Shown here: in pieces, positions 41,070 through 53,300 of the stretch | Layout of the letters: each line of letters begins with the position of its first letter | Position numbering within the stretch: the first letter of the stretch is position 1 | Assembly (NCBI RefSeq): GCF_014529705.1 | Contig: NZ_JAANIH010000058.1 | Coordinates: forward strand, 1-57,689 | Direction: 5' to 3' | Source: Bradyrhizobium campsiandrae | GTDB lineage: Bacteria > Pseudomonadota > Alphaproteobacteria > Rhizobiales > Xanthobacteraceae | Length of the DNA stretch: 57,689 nucleotides | The notes under the pieces: generated by a model | What the model was told of the DNA's origin: nothing | Seen by the model: only the letters and a program-made list of their open reading frames with translations | Database searches by the model: none | Position numbers and translations under genes: made by a program

Positions 41070-42797
41070 ATGAGCTTTCATTATTTCGCAGGGGCCGCGT
41101 GCCGGGCGCTGATGGCCCGGAAAGACGGCCCCTCCCTTTATGACGTCTGCGATCCCGTATTGTCTGCACCCGCCAGCGGCGATCCGCATCTGGCCAAATT
41201 CTACAAGACCGCGCTCGGCAACCCCGCGCTGCGGGTGCTGCTGCGTCGCGCCGGCCTCAGCGAGCTGCGCGACGAGGCGAGGCTCGCCCGGCTGCGCGAG
41301 GCCCTGGTGCGCGCTCGCGACGATGCCGAGCCCGACTGGGCCGCGGTCGGCCAGCCCGTGGCCGAGCTCGTCGACAGCATCGCGCTCGACCATCCAAAGC
41401 CGCCGCCGGCCGCGTTCGCGGGCGCGATGCCCGTGCCCGCGCGGATCGACGGCCTGATCCGCGATTGCGCGCAGCATCTGCTCGGCTCTTACGGCAAGAA
41501 CGGTTTCCTGCCGACCTATGCGGCCTTCAACCTGATCGGCGACCCTGATGTCCGCGGGCGCGAACTGATCATGGCGCTCACCGGACTGAATGCGCGCGGC
41601 TACAAGAATTCGTCGCTGCTGTTCAACCTCGCGCGCGTCTTCATTGCGCGCTCGCCCGCGGCCGCCGTGGTCAATCCACCCTGGAAAGGCATCGCCGAGC
41701 CGATGTGGGAACCGGTGCAGATCCGTCACCGCTCGGCCTATTACGACGCGTTCTTCATCGAGGCATTGCTCAGCTATGTCGAGACCGGGCTGGCGTCACC
41801 GGCGGAGAAGACGGGAGCGGAGCGCGCCATCGCCGACATGGTCGATTTCTGCGTCAATGTTAGCCGCGAAGAAGTCGAGGGCGCCGGCGGGGCACGCTTC
41901 AATGTCATCACCGCGCTGGCGCCGGCGCCGCATCCGCGCTTTTCGCGCTATTTCGCGCAGATCAAGCAGGATCTCGGCTTCGGCATCTATGTGCCTGACT
42001 GTGACACCACGGCATGCTCGATCTCGGCGGCGACGCAGGCCGGCTGCACCGATCCCATCATCGACCAGCCGCTGCTCGATTTCTACGCGGGCTACCAGGT
42101 GCATGCCGGCGTCAACGAGCCGCGCGTGACGGTGCCGCTCAACGACCTCATCGACTATGAGGGCGGCATTGCGACCTGGATCGACAATCTCGCCGGCGAG
42201 CGGCCCTACGGCAACGATCTCGATCCGACGCTCAATCTCGACATTCTCGAGGTGAGCTTTCGCAACCTGGCGCGCTGGAAGATCCTGGAGACGCCGACGC
42301 GGCTCGCCACCGTGCATCGCATCATCGGCTTTCAGAAGCGCTTGGCGGCGAGCGGCGCCTTTTCCAATCCGCGCGCGCATATCTACTATCTGCCGGAACT
42401 CTACAGCGCCTATTTCGGCCGCTGCTATGCGGCCTTCCTGGCGCTGCCGCTCAGCGCGCAGGCCGCGATCGATCCCGCCGGCGATTTCGATTTCATCCGC
42501 CATCGCGTGCTGTCCTACGTCAAGGGCGAACTGATGGCCGCCGAGATGAACGTGTTCGACGCGGCGCTGGCGCTGATCGCGCTCGGCCATCTCGGCGCCG
42601 ACCCGCGCGCCTTCGCGCCGGCGTTGAACGTGATCGTCGCGGGCCTTGGCGAAGGCGGCCGCCGCGGTCCGTTCCGCGCCTATGAATGGAACAAGATGAA
42701 GACGCCAACGCGGATCCTGGTCGGCGGACCGGAGGTGACGTCGGCCTTCGTGCTGATGGGGCTGGCGGTGGCGAAGCGGGCGATGGCACGGGGGTGA
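41070..42797 (+). CDS. 575-residue protein of unknown function, terpenoid-cyclase-like barrel suspected
   Basis: A soluble all-helical protein with no signal peptide, beginning MSFHYFAGAACRALMARKDG. I do not recognise a named family. Features: repeated helix pairs across the length; a cysteine-rich motif VPDCDTTACSISAATQAG (D310-C-D-T-T314) reminiscent of the DxDDT acid motif of class II terpene cyclases and squalene-hopene cyclase-like barrels; and aromatic runs NPRAHIYYLPELYSAYFGRC and YEWNKMKTPTRILVGGPEV. An (alpha/alpha)6 barrel is my inference from this pattern. The single DCD rather than DxDD leaves cyclase activity doubtful. The start has a short AGG site. A Crp-like palindrome lies upstream. 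Confidence 0.8.
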   Translation: MSFHYFAGAACRALMARKDGPSLYDVCDPVLSAPASGDPHLAKFYKTALGNPALRVLLRRAGLSELRDEARLARLREALVRARDDAEPDWAAVGQPVAELVDSIALDHPKPPPAAFAGAMPVPARIDGLIRDCAQHLLGSYGKNGFLPTYAAFNLIGDPDVRGRELIMALTGLNARGYKNSSLLFNLARVFIARSPAAAVVNPPWKGIAEPMWEPVQIRHRSAYYDAFFIEALLSYVETGLASPAEKTGAERAIADMVDFCVNVSREEVEGAGGARFNVITALAPAPHPRFSRYFAQIKQDLGFGIYVPDCDTTACSISAATQAGCTDPIIDQPLLDFYAGYQVHAGVNEPRVTVPLNDLIDYEGGIATWIDNLAGERPYGNDLDPTLNLDILEVSFRNLARWKILETPTRLATVHRIIGFQKRLAASGAFSNPRAHIYYLPELYSAYFGRCYAAFLALPLSAQAAIDPAGDFDFIRHRVLSYVKGELMAAEMNVFDAALALIALGHLGADPRAFAPALNVIVAGLGEGGRRGPFRAYEWNKMKTPTRILVGGPEVTSAFVLMGLAVAKRAMARG

Positions 42798-42913
42798 GCC
42801 CCCGCAATGACGGGAAGTTGAAAGCCTCGTAGTGAGGCATATGCTGGCCCGATAGCCTAAAGCCGACCACAATTGCGCGGCTTATCGAGGTGCTTCCAGA
42901 CAAGCGGACCGGC

Positions 42914-43639
42914 ATGTTGCGAAAATTCCTGATTGCGCTGTCTTTGCTCAGCTTGCCCTCGCTGGCGCTGGCCGCCGACATCACCGGCACCGCAAAGGTC
43001 CGCGACGGCGATTCCGTCCTGATCGGCACCACGCGGATCCGGCTCGGCGGCATCGACGCGCCCTCGGCCGACCAGCTCTGCCTCAACACCAAGAGCGAGC
43101 GCTGGACCTGCGGCGTCGCCGCGCGCGACGAGCTCGCCAAATTTGCCGAGGGCAAGACCTGGGTCTGTCATCCCCGCTCGATCGATCGGCGCGGCCGCAC
43201 CGTGGCGCGCTGCGAGGTCGGCGGCGAGGACATCCAGAAATGGCTGGTGCGCAACGGCTGGGCGCTGGCCTATGTCCGCGTCTCGAAGGACTACGAGGCC
43301 GATGAGGCCGTCGCGCGTGAGGCAAAGGCCGGAATGTGGCAGGGCGCCTTCATCGCCCCCTGGGACTGGCGCGTACGCAACAAGAAGACCGCGGTTCTGG
43401 GCGCCACCAAGCCGCCGGAAGGTGCCCATGCGGTGCTGCTCGCCTCGGCCTCGGGGCCGGTCGCGCCATCGCCCGACTGCACCATCAAGGGTAACGTCAA
43501 CACAGCGGGCGAGTGCATCTACCACACCCCGACCAGCCGCTGGTACACCCAGATCAAGATGAAGATCAGCAAGGGCACCCGCTGGTTCTGCTCGGTCGAA
43601 GAGGCCGAAGCCGCCGGCTGTCGCGAGACCAAACGATAG
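42914..43639 (+). CDS. exported staphylococcal-nuclease-like protein with C-terminal sunset-like domain
   Basis: A 241-residue exported protein. ATG 42914 begins a signal peptide, MLRKFLIALSLLSLPSLALA, cut before ADITG. The SNase fold spans about 24-135: VRDGDSVLIGTTRIRLGGID, R43 equivalent to SNase Arg35, D48 to Asp40 and R95 (DRRGRTVAR) to Arg87. The base Glu43 is replaced by Ser51 (APSADQLC), so standard nuclease chemistry is doubtful, though D53 is near. The C-terminal part CTIKGNVNTAGECIYHTPTS followed by TRWFCSVEEAEAAGC matches the sunset domain pattern. It may bind rather than cut nucleic acid, or cell wall. No operon partner. Confidence 0.88.
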   Translation: MLRKFLIALSLLSLPSLALAADITGTAKVRDGDSVLIGTTRIRLGGIDAPSADQLCLNTKSERWTCGVAARDELAKFAEGKTWVCHPRSIDRRGRTVARCEVGGEDIQKWLVRNGWALAYVRVSKDYEADEAVAREAKAGMWQGAFIAPWDWRVRNKKTAVLGATKPPEGAHAVLLASASGPVAPSPDCTIKGNVNTAGECIYHTPTSRWYTQIKMKISKGTRWFCSVEEAEAAGCRETKR

Positions 43640-43745
43640 GGGCCGTCAGGGCTGCGTTTTCCGTACTTTTCTCGAACCGCCCGGCCGCGTAAAAGAACAA
43701 ATCAGCGACCCACCAGACAGTCTTCACGACACAAGGACGATAGCA

Positions 43746-44933
43746 ATGACCGTTCGCGCGGGCCGGGAATTTCTGGCCATCCCCGGGCCCACCACGATGC
43801 CCGACGCGGTGCTGCAGGCCATGCATCGTCCGGCGATCGACATCTACTCCAAACAGATGAACGAGCTGACCGAGAGCCTGATCCGGGACATCGGCAAGCT
43901 GTTTTCGACCAAGGGCAAGTCCTACATCTATATCGCCAACGGTCACGGCGCCTGGGAAGCGGCGCTGAGCAACGTGCTGTCTCGCGGCGACAAGGTGCTG
44001 GTGCTGGAGAGCGGACGCTTCGCGATCGGCTGGGGCAATGCGGCGGCGCTGATGGGCGCCGAGGTCGAGGTGCTCAAGGGCGACTGGCGCCGCGCGGTGC
44101 GGCCGCACGAGGTCGAGGAGCGCCTGCGCCGCGACACCGATCACAAGATCAAGGCCGTCGTCGTCGTCCAGATCGACACCGCCTCGGGTGTGCAGAACGA
44201 TATCGAGGCGATCGGCAAGGCGATCAAGGCGGCCGGCCATCCTGCGCTGTACATGGTCGACACCGTCGCCTCGCTCGGCTGCATGCCGTTCGAGATGGAC
44301 AAATGGGGCGTCGACGTCGCGATGTCCGGCTCGCAGAAGGGCCTGATGACGCCGCCCGGCCTCGGCTTCGTCTCAGCCAATGCGCGTGCGCTCGAAGCGC
44401 ACAAAAAGGCGAACATGGCGACGCCCTATTGGAGCTGGAGCGAGCGCGAGGGCGCCGAGCATTATCGCAAATATGCCGGCACCGCGCCGGTGCATCTGTT
44501 GTTCGCGCTGCGCCAGGCCATCGACCTGCTGCATGAGGAAGGCCTGGAGAACGCCTTCCGCCGCCACGCCCTGCTCGGCGAAGCCACGCGCCGCGCGGTC
44601 GGCGTCTGGTCGGAAGGCCAGGTGCTCGGCTTCAACGTCGCCGAACCGCATGAGCGCTCCAACACTGTGACCACCGTGACCATGACCACGGGCCACGATC
44701 CGGCGGTGCTGCAGCGCTATTGCAAGGAGAAGTGCGGCGTGGTGCTCGGCACCGGCATCGGCGACCTCTCGGGACAGGCCTTCCGCATCGCCCATATGGG
44801 CCATGTCAACGCGCCGATGCTGCTCGGCACGCTCGGCGTCATCGAGGTCGGCCTGAACGCGCTGAAGATCCCGCACGGCAAGGGCGGGCTCGAGGCGGCG
44901 GTGTCGTATCTCGGCGAGCAGGTGGCGGTGTAA
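43746..44933 (+). CDS. sgaA: serine-glyoxylate aminotransferase
   Basis: A 395-residue class V PLP aminotransferase, normal length, converting L-serine and glyoxylate to hydroxypyruvate and glycine in the serine/glyoxylate route. The PLP lysine lies in MSGSQKGLMTPPGLGFVS, with the aspartate in ALYMVDTVASLGCMPFEMD. FLAIPGPTTMPDAVLQAMHR near the start and NTVTTVTMTTGHDPAVLQRY are family features. Start ATG follows AAGGACGATAGCA. It stands alone, ended by a GTCGTCCCGG hairpin. Confidence 0.94.
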   Translation: MTVRAGREFLAIPGPTTMPDAVLQAMHRPAIDIYSKQMNELTESLIRDIGKLFSTKGKSYIYIANGHGAWEAALSNVLSRGDKVLVLESGRFAIGWGNAAALMGAEVEVLKGDWRRAVRPHEVEERLRRDTDHKIKAVVVVQIDTASGVQNDIEAIGKAIKAAGHPALYMVDTVASLGCMPFEMDKWGVDVAMSGSQKGLMTPPGLGFVSANARALEAHKKANMATPYWSWSEREGAEHYRKYAGTAPVHLLFALRQAIDLLHEEGLENAFRRHALLGEATRRAVGVWSEGQVLGFNVAEPHERSNTVTTVTMTTGHDPAVLQRYCKEKCGVVLGTGIGDLSGQAFRIAHMGHVNAPMLLGTLGVIEVGLNALKIPHGKGGLEAAVSYLGEQVAV

Positions 44934-44951
44934 CCCGCCACAAACTCCACT

Positions 44952-44977
44952 GTCGTCCCGGACAAAGCCGGGACGAC
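44952..44977. terminator. hairpin after sgaA
   Basis: GTCGTCCCGG (44952-44961) and CCGGGACGAC (44968-44977) with ACAAAG as loop. It lies 19 bases after the stop. Same arm family as 24984 and 47197. Confidence 0.65.
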
Positions 44978-45086
44978 GGCGGAATGTGTGGCAAGACCTG
45001 AGCCTCACATCCTTATCGTCCTTCTTTAAATCCCCCACATTCGATCTGATATAGGGACAAGACATGCCCCTATCTCGAGGATCGAT

Positions 45087-47189
45087 TTGCCCAAATCCGC
45101 CAGCACGACACCGACCGCCCCCGTCGCCCCGCGCGGGCCGCATTCCTTCACCCGGCACGGCATCACCGTGACCGACGACTATGCCTGGCTGAAGGACGCG
45201 AAATGGCAGGAGGTGCTGCGCGACCCGAAGGTGCTCGATCCCGATATCCGCAAATACCTGGACGAGGAGAACGGCTATACCGAAAGCCTGCTCGGGCACA
45301 CGGCCGGCTTGCAGAAGACGCTGGTGCGCGAGATGCGCGGACGGATCAAGGAAGACGATTCCAGCGTGCCCTCGCCCGACGGGCCGTTCGCCTATTTCCG
45401 CAGGTTTCGCGAGGGCGGGCAGCACGAGCTGTTCGGCCGCATGCCGCGTGACGGCGGCGTCGAACATATCGTGCTCGACGGCGACGCACTGGCAAGGGAT
45501 CACAAATATTTCAAGTTCGGCGGCAGCCGCCACTCGGGCGATCACAAGCTGCAGGCCTGGAGCGCCGACACCAAGGGCTCGGAATATTTTTCGATTCGCG
45601 TGCGCGACTGGGCCACGGGGAAGGATCTCGACGATCTCGTCGAGGAGACCGATGGCGGCGTGGTCTGGGCCGCGGACGGCAAGAGCTTCTTCTATGTGAA
45701 GCTCGACGACAATCATCGCCCGATGCAGGTGTGGCGGCACAGGCTCGGCACCAGGCAGGCCGACGACACCCTCGTCTATGAGGAGCAGGATGCCGGCTGG
45801 TTCACCCATCTGCACGAAAGCACCAGCGGCCGCTTCTGCGTCATCGCCGGCGGCGATCACGAGACCTCGGAGCAGCGGCTGATCGATCTGGCCGACCCCG
45901 AGGCGCCGCCGCGTCTGGTCGCGGCGCGCGAGGAAGGCGTGCAATATTCGCTGGCCGATCGCGGCGACGAGCTGTTCATCCTCACCAATGTCGATGATGC
46001 CATCGACTTCAAGATCGTCACTGCCCCGCTCGGCGCGCCCGAGCGCAAGAACTGGCGCGACCTGATCCCCTATCGTCCGGGCATCTACATCATCGACCTC
46101 GATCTTTATGCCGGCCATCTGGTGCGGCTGGAGCGGGCCAATGCCCTGCCGTCGGTTGTGATCCGCGATCTCACCAGCAAGGAGGAGCACGCCATCGCCT
46201 TCGACGAGGCCGCCTATTCGCTCGACACGATGGGCTCCTATGAATTCGAGACGACCAACTTGCGCTTCTCCTATTCGTCGATGACGACGCCATCGGAAGT
46301 CTACGACTACGACATGGTCAAGCGCACGCGCGTGCTTCGCAAGCGGCAGGAGATCCCGTCGGGCCATGATGCGGCGGATTACGTCACCACCCGCATCATG
46401 GCGAAGGCGCATGACGGCGCCGAGGTGCCGGTGTCGATCCTCTATCGTCGCGGGCTCAAGCTCGACGGCACCGCGCCGCTGCTGCTCTACGGCTACGGCT
46501 CCTACGGCATGGCGATGCCGGCCTCGTTCAACGCCAACCGGCTGTCGCTGGTCGATCGCGGTTTCGTCTACGCCATCGCTCATATCCGCGGCGGCGCCGA
46601 CAAGGGCTGGGGCTGGTATCTCGACGGCAAGCGCGAGAAGAAGACCAACTCGTTCGACGATTTCGCCGCAAGCGCCCGCGCGCTGATCGACGCGAAATAC
46701 ACCAGCGCGAAACGCATCGTCGGCCATGGCGGCTCGGCCGGCGGCATGCTGATGGGCGCGGTCGCCAACCGCGCCGGCGAATTGTTCGCGGGCATCGTCG
46801 CCGAGGTCCCGTTCGTCGATGTGCTCAACACCATGCTCGACGACACGCTGCCGTTGACGCCGCCGGAATGGCCGGAATGGGGCAATCCGATCGAGAGCGA
46901 GACGGATTTCCGCACCATCCTGTCCTACTCGCCCTACGACAATGTCGCGGCAAAGGACTATCCCGCGATCCTGGCGATGGGCGGATTGACCGATCCGCGC
47001 GTCACCTATTGGGAGCCCGCCAAATGGATCGCGCGCCTGCGCGCGACCATGACCGGCGGCGGCCCGGTGCTGCTGCGCACCAACATGGGCGCCGGCCATG
47101 GCGGTGCCTCGGGGCGATTCGACCGGCTCGATGAAGTCGCGATCGTCTACGCTTTTGCGCTGTGGGCGACGGGGATGGCGGAAGCTTAA
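45087..47189 (+). CDS. ptrB: S9 serine peptidase (oligopeptidase B-like)
   Basis: A 700-residue prolyl-oligopeptidase-family enzyme, close in length and pattern to oligopeptidase B (cleavage after basic residues of short peptides). An N-terminal beta-propeller (about 60-400) is followed by an alpha/beta hydrolase domain. Catalytic residues: Ser in GHGGSAGGMLMGAVANRAGE, Asp in the MGGLTDPRVTYWEPAKW region and His in MGAGHGGASGRFDRLD. FVYAIAHIRGGADKGWGWYLDG is typical. It starts at a TTG at 45087 preceded by CGAGGATCGA; the ATG a few bases earlier is out of frame. No signal peptide, so cytoplasmic. Confidence 0.92.
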   Translation: MPKSASTTPTAPVAPRGPHSFTRHGITVTDDYAWLKDAKWQEVLRDPKVLDPDIRKYLDEENGYTESLLGHTAGLQKTLVREMRGRIKEDDSSVPSPDGPFAYFRRFREGGQHELFGRMPRDGGVEHIVLDGDALARDHKYFKFGGSRHSGDHKLQAWSADTKGSEYFSIRVRDWATGKDLDDLVEETDGGVVWAADGKSFFYVKLDDNHRPMQVWRHRLGTRQADDTLVYEEQDAGWFTHLHESTSGRFCVIAGGDHETSEQRLIDLADPEAPPRLVAAREEGVQYSLADRGDELFILTNVDDAIDFKIVTAPLGAPERKNWRDLIPYRPGIYIIDLDLYAGHLVRLERANALPSVVIRDLTSKEEHAIAFDEAAYSLDTMGSYEFETTNLRFSYSSMTTPSEVYDYDMVKRTRVLRKRQEIPSGHDAADYVTTRIMAKAHDGAEVPVSILYRRGLKLDGTAPLLLYGYGSYGMAMPASFNANRLSLVDRGFVYAIAHIRGGADKGWGWYLDGKREKKTNSFDDFAASARALIDAKYTSAKRIVGHGGSAGGMLMGAVANRAGELFAGIVAEVPFVDVLNTMLDDTLPLTPPEWPEWGNPIESETDFRTILSYSPYDNVAAKDYPAILAMGGLTDPRVTYWEPAKWIARLRATMTGGGPVLLRTNMGAGHGGASGRFDRLDEVAIVYAFALWATGMAEA

Positions 47190-47196
47190 CTTCTAT

Positions 47197-47223
47197 CGTC
47201 GTCCTGGCGAAATCCAGGACGAC
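47197..47223. terminator. bidirectional hairpin between convergent genes
   Basis: CGTCGTCCTGG (47197-47207) and CCAGGACGACG (47213-47223), loop CGAAAT. It separates the S9 peptidase and the RraA-like gene, which converge 45 bases apart. Confidence 0.65.
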
Positions 47224-47233
47224 GAGGGGACAA

Positions 47234-47953
47234 CTACCTCCCGGTCTTCTTCCGCCATTCCGCGAAATCGGTCAGCGTCTGCGGATCGGTCGCGGGATAG
47301 AGCCCAAAGATACCGCGGCCCTTGCCGACTTCCTCCGTGACGAAATCCTCGAACGCGGTCATCTCGAACGTCTCATTGGCGATCTCGTCAGCGAGATGTG
47401 CGGGAATGACGATCACGCCGTCGGCATCACCGAGAATGACGTCGCCGGGAAACACCGGCGCGTCGCCGCAGCCGATCGGCACGTTGATTTCGATCGCCTG
47501 ATGCAGCGTCAGGTTGGTCGGCGCCGAGGGGCGATGGTGGTAGGCGGGAATGCCGAGCCTGGCGATCTCCGCGGAATCGCGAAAGCCACCGTCGGTGACG
47601 ACGCCGGCGACACCGCGCTTCATCAGACGCGTCACCAGGATCGCGCCGGCCGAGGCCGCACGCGCGTCCTTGCGGCTGTCCATCACCAGCACGGCGCCGG
47701 GCGGGCAATCCTCCACCGCCTTGCGCTGCGGATGCGAGCGATCCCTGAACACGTCGATGGTGTTGAGATCCTCACGCGCCGGCATGTAGCGCAGCGTGAA
47801 GGCCTCGCCGACCATGGTCGGCTTGTCCGGGCCGACAGGACGCACGTCCTGGATCATCTGGATGCGCAGGCCACGCTTGAACAAAGCGGTTGCGACGGTC
47901 GCGGTCGAGACGGATTTGAGCTTGTTGCGGGTGGTTTCGGAAAGCTTTGACAT
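47234..47953 (-). CDS. RraA-like / HMG aldolase-family protein
   Basis: A 239-residue protein of the RraA/4-hydroxy-4-methyl-2-oxoglutarate aldolase group. Recognisable: GDAPVFPGDVILGDADGVIVIPAH, the characteristic metal/pyruvate-loop region read as GDAPVFPGDVILG and DADGVIVIPA, and GVVTDGGFRDSAEIARLGIPAY. ATG at 47953 follows GAGGGACGCAC. It starts 9 bases after the stop of the sugar-acid dehydratase, so they form an operon. By context it would cleave a 2-keto-3-deoxy product formed by the dehydratase rather than act on RNase E. Family is secure, substrate is inferred. Confidence 0.88.
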   Translation of the reverse strand: MSKLSETTRNKLKSVSTATVATALFKRGLRIQMIQDVRPVGPDKPTMVGEAFTLRYMPAREDLNTIDVFRDRSHPQRKAVEDCPPGAVLVMDSRKDARAASAGAILVTRLMKRGVAGVVTDGGFRDSAEIARLGIPAYHHRPSAPTNLTLHQAIEINVPIGCGDAPVFPGDVILGDADGVIVIPAHLADEIANETFEMTAFEDFVTEEVGKGRGIFGLYPATDPQTLTDFAEWRKKTGR

Positions 47954-47962
47954 GTGCGTCCC

Positions 47963-49705
<1,743 letters not shown>

Positions 49706-49796
49706 TGTCCTCGTCCGTCGGGAAGCTCGCCCTGCTCTTCCCACAGGCGGTCCACGTCTCGCAAGGCACCGGTAGCGGGGTGAACCCCAGGCATGC

Positions 49797-49810
49797 ATGC
49801 AGGCGTGCAT
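49797..49810. promoter_or_regulatory. palindromic operator candidate upstream of dehydratase operon
   Basis: ATGCA (49797-49801), GGCG spacer, TGCAT (49806-49810), preceded by another GCATGC. It lies 92 bases upstream of the dehydratase start, within the divergent gap 49706-49957. Regulator (GntR or LacI type) is a guess; none is encoded nearby. Confidence 0.45.
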
Positions 49811-49957
49811 ACCTCAAGGTGCGGCGCAATATCGGGCGACTCCGGCCAAGCCCACCGCGAAGTGCTTGCGGGGCGGGCGGAATCCGCGCAACAATTTCGT
49901 ATTTGGAGCTTTGATTTGGGCCGCTGGGAGCATCCCATCCGGTCCGGAGGTTTTAGC

Positions 49958-50377
49958 GTGGCCAACATCCTCATCGTGGATGACGACCCGGCCGTTCAGT
50001 TGACAATCCGGCTGCTGTTGGAGCGGGCCGGCCACCACGTGACCGTCGCCGGCGACGGCCACAGGGGGCTCGCTCTGTTCGAGGGCAACCCGTTCGACCT
50101 GCTGTTCCTCGACATCTTCATGCCCGGCATGGACGGGCTGGAGACCATGCGCCACGTCCGGGCGCTGAGACCTGCCATTCCGATCATTGTCATTTCCGGC
50201 CGGTCGGTCACGCCTGATGTCTATGCCGAGCCGGACTTCCTGAAGATGGCAACCAAGCTCGGCGCGGTCGCGAGCCTGCAGAAGCCGTTCAGGGCCGATG
50301 CACTGCTGGCGGCAGTCGACAATTGCCTGAGGGCAGGCGAGTCGGAGGGGTCCGATGTCAATGCCAGCCGCCGATGA
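49958..50377 (+). CDS. single-domain response regulator
   Basis: A 139-residue receiver with no output domain. It starts at GTG 49958 behind GGAGG (VANILIVDDDPAVQLTIRLL). Acid pocket D8-D10, phospho-acceptor D52 in LLFLDIFMPGMDG and lysine in SLQKPFRADALL. The last residues GSDVNASRR overlap the start of the hybrid kinase gene by 23 bases in another frame, so the two are translationally coupled and probably partners. Such coupling suggests phosphotransfer from the kinase. Confidence 0.92.
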   Translation: MANILIVDDDPAVQLTIRLLLERAGHHVTVAGDGHRGLALFEGNPFDLLFLDIFMPGMDGLETMRHVRALRPAIPIIVISGRSVTPDVYAEPDFLKMATKLGAVASLQKPFRADALLAAVDNCLRAGESEGSDVNASRR

Positions 50378-53300
50378 CGGGAGCCCCTCCGCCGCCCGAG
50401 GCCAGAACAGGCGCGACCATCCACGGGATCCTGCAAGGATTCCCGTGACGCTCGCAACACGACTGGCCGTCGCAATGATTCTGCTGGTGGCGGTGACGGT
50501 GGCGGCAGTCGGTTGGCTGGGCTATCGCAACATCACGCAAGCCGTCATTCCGCGCGTGCTGGAGCGGGTCGAAGCCCAGTCACGGCTGCTGGCCAGCAAT
50601 CTTGAATCCTACGTTGCCGGGGCGCGCGGCGATTTGACCGGCTACCGCTCCGCCGCGGCCATCAACGGCCTGATCCGCGCTCACATCGGCGGAGGAATTG
50701 ACGCGCTTGACGGCGTGTCCGAGCAGACCTGGCGCGATCGCATCGCGGCGCGACTGGCAGCCGAAATCGAGGCCAAACCCAGCTACGGGCAGTTTCGCAT
50801 CATCGGCGTTGACGACGACCAGCGCGAATTGGTCCGGGTCGATCGCTCCGGCCCGAACGGGACAGCGCGGATCATCCCCAACAGCGAACTGGAGCACAAG
50901 AGCGATCGCGCCTATTTTCGAGAAACGATCCGACTGGCGCCGGGCGAGATTTATGTCTCGCCGATCGATCTGGCGACCCAACGGGGCGGGACCACGGAGT
51001 TGCACATTCCGACTCTGCGGGTCGCAACGCCATTGTTCGCGCCCGACGGCAAGCCGTTCGGCATCATCATCGCCAATATCGACATGCGTCCGGCGCTCGA
51101 TCGCGTCCGCTCGACGGCGAGTTCAGGCGGCGAGATTTTCGTCGTGAACGCGCGCGGCGACTATCTCGTTCATCCCGATCGCGCGCGAGAGTTCGGCTCA
51201 TTGCGCGGCCGCCCCACCAACTGGCGTGATGATTTTCCTTTCTTTGCGGCCATGGCGGGCATCCGGGACGCGTCGACCCGGCTCACCACCGATGAGTCCG
51301 GCCGGACGAGTGGCGCGGCAATGGCGCCGGCGCTGCTCGCCGATGCGGATTGGGTCGCGATCATCGAGACGATTCCTCCGGCGGTCTTCGGCCGCGTACC
51401 TGCCGCGATTCAAAAGACGTCGCTGCTGGTCGGCATGCTCGCCGTCCTCGCCGCAGCTTTGCTCGCCGTGCTGTTCGCACGCTCATTGACGCACCCGATC
51501 GCCCGCCTGACCGCGGCTGTGGAAGCGATCGGCAACGGACAGCCGGCGGACATTCCGGTCGATGCGCCCGGCGAGACCGGCGCGCTGGCGCGGGCCTTTG
51601 CCCGGATGGTCGAGGAGACGCGCACGAAAGCAGCCGCGCTCGAACGCGAGGTTGAGGAGCATCGCCGTACCGAGGCCGCGCGCAGCCATCATGCGGCGCG
51701 CGAGCTCCTGTTCAGCGCCGCCGTGGAATCATCCGACGATGCGATCGTGATGCAATCGCTCGATGCCATCATCACCGGGTGGAATCCCGCCGCCGAACGT
51801 CTCTATGGATATCAGGCGAGTGAAGCCATCGGACAATCCACCGCGATCATCGTCCCGCCCGACCGCCGCGAGCAGGGCAGGGACTATTTGGCGCGGATCT
51901 CGAGAGGCCAGCCGATCGAACGCTTCGAGACGGTCCGGCTGCGCAAGGACGGCACGCCGGTCGAAATCTCGCTGAGCCTGTCGCCGATCAGGGGACCCTC
52001 CGGCGAGATCATCGGCGTTTCCGGATCTGCACGCAGTCTGACCGACGGGCGGCGCGCGGAGCGGGCGTTGCAGCAGCAACTGGAAGAGCGACGGCAGCTG
52101 TTCGACACCTCGCAGGACCTGATCATGATCATGAACTCGCATGGCGAGATCGTGCAGATCAGTCCGAGCTGCGAGACCATTCTCGGCTACCGGCCCGACG
52201 AGATGATCGGTCACACCGGCATCGATTTCATTCATCCCGACCATCTCGAGCAATCCCGCGAGGAGATGCGCGAGCTCCGGCGCGGCGGGCATCCCAAGCT
52301 CGCCGACACCCGCTGCATCCACAAGGACGGGCGCGAAGTCTGGCTGTCCTGGCTCGGCAGCTGGTCCGATCGGGTCAAGCGCTTCTTCTTTGTCGGCCGC
52401 GACATGACCGAGGCGAGATTGGCCGCCGTGTCCTTGCGTGACAGCGAGCAGCTCGCGCGCAACATCGTCGAGACCGCGCTCGACGCCTTCGTCCAGACCG
52501 ACCATGTCGGTACCATCCTGATCTGGAACTCGCAGGCCGAGAAGCTGTTCGGCTGGCCGCGTCACGAGGCCATCGGCAGGAATGCACTGAATCTCTTTAT
52601 TGCCCCCAGCGAACGGGAAGGAGCCTTGGCCAGAGTCCAGCTCTTTCTTGAATCCGGGGAACAAACACTACCCAGCCCCCGGCGCGAACTCCTCGTGCGG
52701 CGGCGCGACGGCAAGGAATTCACGGCCGAGCTGAGCGCCACGGCGCTCCGGCAGCGCGAAGGCGTGTTCTTGAATTCGTTCTACCGCGACCTCACCGAGA
52801 AGATCGCTTCCGAGGAACGCATCCGCCACGCCGAGAAGATGGAGGCAGTCGGCCAGCTCACCGGCGGCGTGGCACATGATTTCAACAACATCCTCACCGT
52901 CATCACCGGAACGATCGAAATCCTGGCCGATGCGGTCGCCAAGGACCCGGGGCTTGCGGCGATCACCAAGATGATCGACGAGGCTGCCGGCCGCGGCGCC
53001 GAACTGACCCAGCATCTGCTCGCCTTTGCACGCAAGCAGCCGCTCCAGCCACGCGAGATCGACATCAACTCGCTGATCATCGACACTGCAAAGCTGCTGC
53101 GACCGACGCTTGGCGAGCAGATCCAGATCGAATCCGTGTTCGAGGACGAGAGCTGCGTCGCCGTCGTCGATCCGAACCAGCTCACCACGGCCATCCTCAA
53201 CCTCGCACTCAACGCCCGCGACGCGATGCCCGGCGGCGGCAAGCTGATCGTGGAGACCGGCGCGGCCTATCTCGACGAGGTCTATGCCAGCGCCAATGAT

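Noticed and set aside
44373..47099. A 908-codon open frame on the minus strand opposite sgaA and the S9 peptidase
   Set aside because: Antisense shadow; it spans two well-supported genes and shows the same biased composition as other shadows.
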